Source: G958296245 sp963664035
GTDB lineage: Bacteria; Chloroflexota; Dehalococcoidia; Lucifugimonadales; G958296245
Assembly: GCA_963664035.2 (NCBI GenBank)
Contig: OY760867.2
Location: 1 to 64,000 of the forward strand
Reading direction: 5' to 3'
DNA length: 64,000 nucleotides
Position numbers and translations under genes: made by a program. The number at the start of each line of letters is the position of its first letter. Within the stretch, counting starts at the first letter, position 1. The notes below the pieces were generated by a model. The model saw nothing but the letters and a program-made list of their open reading frames with translations. It was not told where the DNA came from and ran no database searches. Positions 59,522 to 64,000 of this stretch are shown here, piece by piece.

Positions 59522-60768
59522 GAAACGGAAACCGGCGCGTGGTGGTCACAGGCATGGGGATCGTCAGCCCGCTGGGCAACAGCGTTGACGAGTACTGGGA
59601 CGCCCTCGTGAACGGCCGCTCGGGCATAGGCCCGATCACGCTGTGCGACGCGTCGGAGTTCCCGTGCCGCATCGCGGGCGAGGTGAAGGACTTCGACGCG
59701 GGCCAGTACATGAACACCAAGGAGGCGCGGCGAATGGCCCGCTTCTCACAGCTTGCCGTGGCGTCCGCCGCGCTGGCGATAGAGGACGCGGGCATCGACC
59801 TGTCGGCAATCGACGGCGAGCGCTTCGGCGTCGTGATGGGGAACGGCAACGGCGGCTTCCCGACCACGGAGGAGAACGCGCGGATACTGGTGAAGCGCGG
59901 CGGCATGAGGATGAGCCCGTTCTTCATCCCGATGATCCTGCCCAACATGGCCGCCGCAAACGTGAGCCGCATCTTCGGCATCAAGGGCTACACCTCCACG
60001 ATCATCACCGCCTGCGCCGCCGGCACGCAGGGCATCGGCGAGGGCGCGGAGGTGGTGCGCAGGGGGGCCGCCGACGTGGTGCTGGCCGGCGGGTGCGAGG
60101 CGGGCATAAGCCAGCTCGGGCTCGGCGGCTTCAACGTGATCAAGGCGCTGACGCGGCAGAACGACGAGCCGGAGAAGGCGAGCCGGCCATTCGACGCCAG
60201 GCGGGACGGCTTCGTCCCGGCGGAGGGGTCGGCGCTGCTGGTGCTGGAGAGCCTGGAGCACGCCCGCCGGCGCGGGGCGCGGATCCTCGTCGAGGTGCTG
60301 GGGCAGGGCGTCTCGTCCGACGCCTTCCACGCCGTGCAGCCGGACGAGGACGGCAGCGGCGCCGCGCGCGCCGTCCGCTGGGCGCTGGAGGACGCCGGGA
60401 CCGACGTCCACGAGATCGACTACGTCAACGCCCACGGCACATCCACGCCCAAGAACGACCAGGTGGAGACGCTGGCGCTGAAGAAGGTCTTCGGCGAGCG
60501 CGCCTACAGGATACCGATAAGCTCCACCAAGTCGATGATCGGCCACGCGCTGGGCGGCGCTGGCAGCCTGGAGGCCGCGGCGGCCGTATCGACCATCGTC
60601 AACGACGAGATACACCCGACCATCAACTACGAGAACCCCGACCCGGACTGCGATCTGGACTACGTGCCCGGCGAGTCCAGGCGGCAGCGGGTGGACACGG
60701 TGCTGTCCAACAGCTTCGGCTTCGGCGGCCAGAACGCATGCATCGTCCTGCGCCGCTTCGAGGAGTAG
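59518..60768 (+). CDS. fabF: Beta-ketoacyl-ACP synthase II
   Basis: 416 residues. Condenses malonyl-ACP with acyl-ACP in fatty acid elongation. Catalytic Cys is in IITACAAGTQGIGEG, and the two His in DYVNAHGTSTPKND and KSMIGHALGGAGSLEA; the C-terminal loop SNSFGFGGQNACIVLRRF is canonical. ATG 59518 overlaps folC by four bases. No acpP or fabD precedes it, so it is detached from the usual fab cluster. Confidence 0.94.
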   Translation: MRNGNRRVVVTGMGIVSPLGNSVDEYWDALVNGRSGIGPITLCDASEFPCRIAGEVKDFDAGQYMNTKEARRMARFSQLAVASAALAIEDAGIDLSAIDGERFGVVMGNGNGGFPTTEENARILVKRGGMRMSPFFIPMILPNMAAANVSRIFGIKGYTSTIITACAAGTQGIGEGAEVVRRGAADVVLAGGCEAGISQLGLGGFNVIKALTRQNDEPEKASRPFDARRDGFVPAEGSALLVLESLEHARRRGARILVEVLGQGVSSDAFHAVQPDEDGSGAARAVRWALEDAGTDVHEIDYVNAHGTSTPKNDQVETLALKKVFGERAYRIPISSTKSMIGHALGGAGSLEAAAAVSTIVNDEIHPTINYENPDPDCDLDYVPGESRRQRVDTVLSNSFGFGGQNACIVLRRFEE

Positions 60769-60799
60769 GCCGCCGGCGGCGGCCCAGGGAGGAGCAGAC

Positions 60800-61657
60800 A
60801 TGGCATTGCTGAACAACGAGACCGACGTTTCCGTGCTCGTGCAGGGACTGGACCACGCCGAGGGGATAGCCTGGGGCTCGGACGGCTACTGCTACGCGGG
60901 CGGCGAGGCCGGACAGCTCTACCGGATCGACGTGGACCGCGCGGAGATATCGGAGTTCGCCACCACGGGCGGCTTCGTGCTCGGCATCGCCCTCGACTCG
61001 AAGCACAACCTATACGCCTGCGACATCGGCAACAAGGCCGTCATGAAGATCACTCAGGGCGGCGTCGTATCGACCTACGCCACCGGCGGACCCGACGAGC
61101 CGTTCATCACGCCCAACTACCCCGCCTTCGACGCCCAGGGCAACCTCTACGTGTGCGACTCGGGCGACTGGAAGGCGGACAACGGCAGGATATACAAGGT
61201 GCGGCCCGGCGGCGACGCCGAGATATGGGACAGGTCGCTGCGCGAGTTCCCGAACGGCCTCTGCATCAGCTCGGACAACGGCAGCCTGTTCGTGGCCATG
61301 AGCCTGAACCCTCCCCGCGTATCGGAGATCAAGATAGAGGCCGACGGCTCGGCGGGCGCCGCGCGGACGGTCGTGGAGCTGCCGGGTTCCGTGCCGGACG
61401 GCGTGGCCTTCGACACCGACGGCAACCTCTACGTCGCCTGCTACCGGCCCGACCGCATCTACCGCTACAGCGCCTCCGGGCAGCTCGACGTGCTGGCCGA
61501 GGACCCGGAGGGGACCGACATAGCCTGCCCGACCAACATCGCCTTCTGCGGGCGCGGGCGGGACATACTGCTGAGCGCCAACCTTGGGCGCTGGCACGTC
61601 AGCCGCTACGAGGCCGGGGCGACCGGCATACCGCTCCACTACCCGGACTTGGGCTGA
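60800..61657 (+). CDS. SMP-30/gluconolactonase-family protein
   Basis: 285 residues forming a six-bladed propeller of the SGL/SMP-30 type: LDHAEGIAWGSDGYCYAGGEAGQLYRID, GFVLGIALDSKHNLYACDIGNKAVMKI, FPNGLCISSDNGSLFVAMS and PDGVAFDTDGNLYVACYRPDRIYRY. Metal ligands of the family (Glu17-like EG at the start, Asn and Asp in the later PNGL and PDGVAFD blocks) seem kept, so it may hydrolyse a sugar lactone. GGGAGGAGCAG before ATG 60800, 31 nt after fabF. Confidence 0.88.
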   Translation: MALLNNETDVSVLVQGLDHAEGIAWGSDGYCYAGGEAGQLYRIDVDRAEISEFATTGGFVLGIALDSKHNLYACDIGNKAVMKITQGGVVSTYATGGPDEPFITPNYPAFDAQGNLYVCDSGDWKADNGRIYKVRPGGDAEIWDRSLREFPNGLCISSDNGSLFVAMSLNPPRVSEIKIEADGSAGAARTVVELPGSVPDGVAFDTDGNLYVACYRPDRIYRYSASGQLDVLAEDPEGTDIACPTNIAFCGRGRDILLSANLGRWHVSRYEAGATGIPLHYPDLG

Positions 61658-61663
61658 GCGGCG

Positions 61664-61690
61664 GGCAGCCACAAGGGCGGCCCCTACGAG
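61664..61690. repeat. Single copy of the CACAAGGG repeat
   Basis: GGGCAGCCACAAGGGCGGCC followed by CCTACGA; a solitary relative of the 33-bp unit amplified at 55300-55794, between two genes of the same direction. Confidence 0.55.
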
Positions 61691-61724
61691 AGAACGCCGA
61701 CGGGGCATTAACAGGAGGGCCAGG

Positions 61725-62813
61725 ATGACTCACTACCAGGTAGAGCGCTCCCACGGTTGCCGCGTCTCCGACGCGTGGACGTACAGGGGCCTGAAGACGG
61801 CCGTATTGGAGAACGAGACGCTCAGGGTGGTCGTGCTCGTCGACAAGGGCGCGGACATATACCAGCTCGTCCACAAGCCGACGGACACCGACTTCCTGTG
61901 GCGCTCGCCGTGGGGGGTGCGCGATCCGTCGGTGCGGCTGCCTACCACCGGCTCCGGCGAGGGCGTATGGCTGGACGTGTACGAGGGCGGCTGGCAGACG
62001 GTCATGCCGGGCGGCGGCTTCCCGACGAGCTACATGGGCGCGGACATGGGCCTGCACGCGGAGGTCAACACCGTCCCATGGGACGCCGCGATCACGAAGG
62101 ATACCGAGGACGAGGTGGCGATGCGCTTCTGGGTGCGCGCCGCCCGCACGCCGTTCTACGCCGAGAAGAGCCTGACCCTGCGCGGCGGCTCCTCGGTGCT
62201 GGAGATCGAGGCGGCAGTGACGAACGAGGGCGAGGAGCCGGTCCACTGCGTCTGGGGCGAGCACATCGCGCTCGGAGCGCCGTTCCTGAGCGAGCACTGC
62301 GTCATCGACCTGCCGGGCGGCACGGTCATCAACGAGGAGGGCGAGGGCTGGCACCCCAACAACAAGCTCAAGGCGGGCTTCGAAGGCCCGTGGCCCATGT
62401 CCCAGCTTGCGGACGGAACGCCCAGGGACCTGAGCAAGATACCGCCGAAGAGCTTCCGCTCCTACGACATGTCCTACGTCAAGGACATGCCGGACGGCTG
62501 GTACGCCGTGACGAACAAGGAGACGGGCGTGGGGTTCGGCTTCCGCTACCCGAAGGAGGTCTTCAGGTTCCTCTGGTACTGGCACTCCTTCGGCGGCGGC
62601 TTCGGCTACCCCTGGTACGGGCGCACCTACAACGTCGGCCTGGAGCCGTTCAGCAGCTACGGCAACGGCGGCATGGCCGGCGCCGTGGAGAACGGCACGG
62701 CGCTGCTGCTACAGCCGGGGGAGACGGTTGAGACGTCCCAGCGCGCCGTTGCGTACACGGGAACGGAGGGGGTCAGCAACATAGCCGCGGACGGGACGTT
62801 GACCAGGAAGTAG
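61725..62813 (+). CDS. DUF4432/aldose-1-epimerase-like protein
   Basis: 362 residues from ATG 61725, with CAGGAGGGCC upstream; frame open earlier without a ribosome site. It has the galactose-mutarotase superfamily beta-supersandwich pattern: LENETLRVVVLVDKGADIYQLVHKPTDTDFLW, then GGWQTVMPGGGFPTSYMGADMGLHAEVNTVPW and VEIEAAVTNEGEEPVHCVWGEHIALGAPFL. The His in GLHAEV and in WGEHIA and the late Glu (GLEPFSSYG) fit sugar-binding sites. It may act on a free aldose. Forms a run with the SMP-30-like gene. Confidence 0.85.
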   Translation: MTHYQVERSHGCRVSDAWTYRGLKTAVLENETLRVVVLVDKGADIYQLVHKPTDTDFLWRSPWGVRDPSVRLPTTGSGEGVWLDVYEGGWQTVMPGGGFPTSYMGADMGLHAEVNTVPWDAAITKDTEDEVAMRFWVRAARTPFYAEKSLTLRGGSSVLEIEAAVTNEGEEPVHCVWGEHIALGAPFLSEHCVIDLPGGTVINEEGEGWHPNNKLKAGFEGPWPMSQLADGTPRDLSKIPPKSFRSYDMSYVKDMPDGWYAVTNKETGVGFGFRYPKEVFRFLWYWHSFGGGFGYPWYGRTYNVGLEPFSSYGNGGMAGAVENGTALLLQPGETVETSQRAVAYTGTEGVSNIAADGTLTRK

Positions 62814-62820
62814 GGCAACC

Positions 62821-63156
62821 ATGGTCGATGAGCTTACCTTAGCCACCGAGGATGCCAGCGCCGCGCCGGAAAAGCAGGCGCAGTTCGAGCGGCTGGCGGC
62901 CCAGTGGAAGCGGGAGACCGCGCATCTGTCTTCGGCGGGCGTGATCGCCGAGCATCATGCCTACCGGGAGATCATAGGAATGGGAGAGCAAGCCATCCCT
63001 CTCATCCTCCGTGACCTCGAAGAATCGCGAGCACAGTGGTTTTGGGCGCTCAGGTCTATTGCGAGAGAGTCCCCCGTAGCTCCTGGAGACCGCGGAGACG
63101 TTGACGCCATGACAGCCGCGTGGCTCGACTGGGGCAAGAGCCGCCGGTTCATCTGA
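62821..63156 (+). CDS. Hypothetical protein, first of a two-gene module
   Basis: 111 residues, mostly helical: FERLAAQWKRETAHLSSAGVIAEHHAYREIIGMGEQAIPLILRDLEESRAQWFWALRSIARESPVAPGDRGDVDAMTAAWLDWGKSRRF. No family name recognised. In my recollection genes like it stand before a YNCMAWA.G..WWWP-containing partner, as here. ATG 62821 is 7 nt after the DUF4432 stop. Confidence 0.7.
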   Translation: MVDELTLATEDASAAPEKQAQFERLAAQWKRETAHLSSAGVIAEHHAYREIIGMGEQAIPLILRDLEESRAQWFWALRSIARESPVAPGDRGDVDAMTAAWLDWGKSRRFI

Positions 63157-63182
63157 CGCCGGTCGGATCCAGGGAACAGAGC

Positions 63183-63616
63183 GTGACCACCCGACTACGC
63201 CGTCTCTTCCCCGCGCTCAATGACTTCAGCGTGACAAGCCCTCAAGACGCGCGCTACAACTGCATGGCATGGGCGGCGGGGGTAGATACCCGCTGGTGGT
63301 GGCCTGATGATGACTCCTACTGGCCGCCATCAGCCCCCATGGAGAACAGCCTCGCCGCGTTCGTTCGGCTTTCAACGCCCTCGGGTACGAGCCGTGCGCC
63401 GACGGCGCTCGGGAGGATGGCATCGAGAAGGTCGCAATCTACCAGTCGGCCTCCGGCGTTCAACACGTGGCTCGCCAGCTGAGTACAGGGCGCTGGACCA
63501 GCAAACTCGGCGGTCTTGAAGACATCGAGCACGTGGGCCCCGCCGAACTGGAGGGCCGTGAATACGGTGTGGTCGTCCAGTACATGCGGCGAGCGGTCGG
63601 TTCTCCCGGTTCCTAG
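63183..63616 (+). pseudogene. Frameshifted YNCMAWA/WWWP-motif protein (DUF7689-like)
   Basis: From GTG 63183 the frame reads TTRLRRLFPALNDFSVTSPQDARYNCMAWAAGVDTRWWWPDDDSYWPP and ENSLAAFVRL. At about 63368-63371 one base seems missing (CGGCTTTC where CGGGCTTTC would continue), and the natural continuation lies in the next frame: FNALGYEPCADGAREDGIEKVAIYQSASGVQHVARQLSTGRWTSKLGG...VVVQYMRRAVGSPGS, ending at TAG 63614-63616. Together they make about 144 residues. Either a genuine one-base deletion or an assembly error. Cys and aromatic residues of the motif may be functional; role unknown. Confidence 0.75.
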
Positions 63617-63619
63617 CCG

Positions 63620-64000
63620 CTACTCCGGCAGGTCGGACTGTACGCCGTCCTCCAGCTCGACCTCCAGGGTCTTGAGGACGCGGCCCACCATGGTGTAGTA
63701 GCCTACGAGGACGATCAGGTCGACCGTCTGCCGGCGGCCCAAGAGGTGCTCGACGGCCTGGAAGGTGCGGTCCGTCAGCGTGCCGGTCCCGGTTATCTCC
63801 CTGGCGACCTGGATGAATATGCCCTCCTTGGGCGGGAGGCCCATCGGCCCCTTGCCGCCGCGGATGGCGTCGATCACTTCCTCGCGCACGCCGACCTGGC
63901 GCGCGACCTCCAGGTGGTGCGCCCACTCGTAGTGGATGCCGAGCTCTCGCGCGGTGCTCAGGATCGCCGTCTCCCTGGCGGCGTCGTCCAGGGGGCAGCC
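63620..64000 (-). CDS. Carboxymuconolactone decarboxylase/AhpD-like protein (partial at right edge)
   Basis: 127 codons remain, the N-terminus lying beyond the window. The sequence LDDAARETAILSTARELGIHYEWAHHLEVARQVGVREEVIDAIRGG matches the CMD core, with the family H-x2-E-H-like segment here as HYEWAHH but without the CxxC of AhpD peroxidases. The second half (FIQVAREITGTGTLTDRTFQAVEHLLGRRQTVDLIVLVGYYTMVGRVLKTLEVEL) is typical of the larger CMD relatives. Confidence 0.85.
   Translation of the reverse strand, partial: GCPLDDAARETAILSTARELGIHYEWAHHLEVARQVGVREEVIDAIRGGKGPMGLPPKEGIFIQVAREITGTGTLTDRTFQAVEHLLGRRQTVDLIVLVGYYTMVGRVLKTLEVELEDGVQSDLPE

Overview
The window is about two thirds G+C and densely coded, with many GTG and TTG starts and short or overlapping gene junctions. 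Gene content points to an uncultured Chloroflexota lineage, probably Dehalococcoidia or SAR202-like. The pointers are a T-box before ileS, solute-binding lipoproteins with Val/Glu/Lys-repeat linkers, paired Uma2 genes, a corrinoid protein beside a RACo-type activase, a DUF5679 mini-protein, and intergenic palindromes reading like GGGCTGGTTT/AAACCAGCCC. This placement is inference: no rRNA or tRNA gene was recognised. No CRISPR array or prophage was seen.

Layout. 1-3.5 kb: an edge-truncated lipoprotein and valS. 3.6-9.5 kb: a DUF1801 protein, an aldolase-NHL-NHL operon, an orphan VapB-like antitoxin, trpB and a PNPOx-like protein. 9.6-13.4 kb: an FmdB zinc ribbon followed by hisH-hisA-methyltransferase-hisF-hisIE. 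13.4-14.5 kb: L31, L27, L21 and DUF5679. 14.6-19.2 kb: a membrane-fused molybdopterin oxidoreductase, VOC, amidohydrolase, SDR and hpf genes. 19.3-22.7 kb: a complete OpuA-type glycine betaine/proline importer. 23-26.5 kb: a DUF1461 membrane protein, a RACo-like activase, a small Cys-rich protein and a corrinoid protein. 27-31 kb: BrkB, HtrA, HPP and Fic. 31.1-34.6 kb: ileS with a complete T-box leader. 34.7-37.3 kb: Uma2, an HsdR_N-type nuclease and a second Uma2.

37.6-52.6 kb is the most unusual part. Six paralogous proteins of about 580-600 residues lie on the same strand. Each has an N-terminal beta-sandwich-like domain and a C-terminal region resembling a glycosidase-type TIM barrel. An ISAs1-family element with exact 16-bp terminal repeats splits the array, and a PaREP1/HEPN-like gene with a beta-rich partner sits inside it. 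A Gfo/Idh/MocA dehydrogenase closes the run. The nearby solute-binding protein, SMP-30-like lactonase, DUF4432 mutarotase-like protein, HpcH/HpaI aldolase and NHL proteins would fit a sugar or sugar-acid catabolic programme, but no substrate can be read from the sequence.

53-64 kb: an orphan family-5 solute-binding protein with a clear promoter, a 15-copy 33-bp tandem array, a 120-bp MITE-like element, then NUDIX, GNAT, an NAD-binding protein, folC-fabF (ATGA overlap), SMP-30, DUF4432, a hypothetical gene with a frameshifted partner, and an edge-truncated carboxymuconolactone-decarboxylase-like gene. Intergenic spaces carry several dispersed repeat families. One is a 120-bp element with inverted ends; two full copies are flanked by 7-bp direct repeats.
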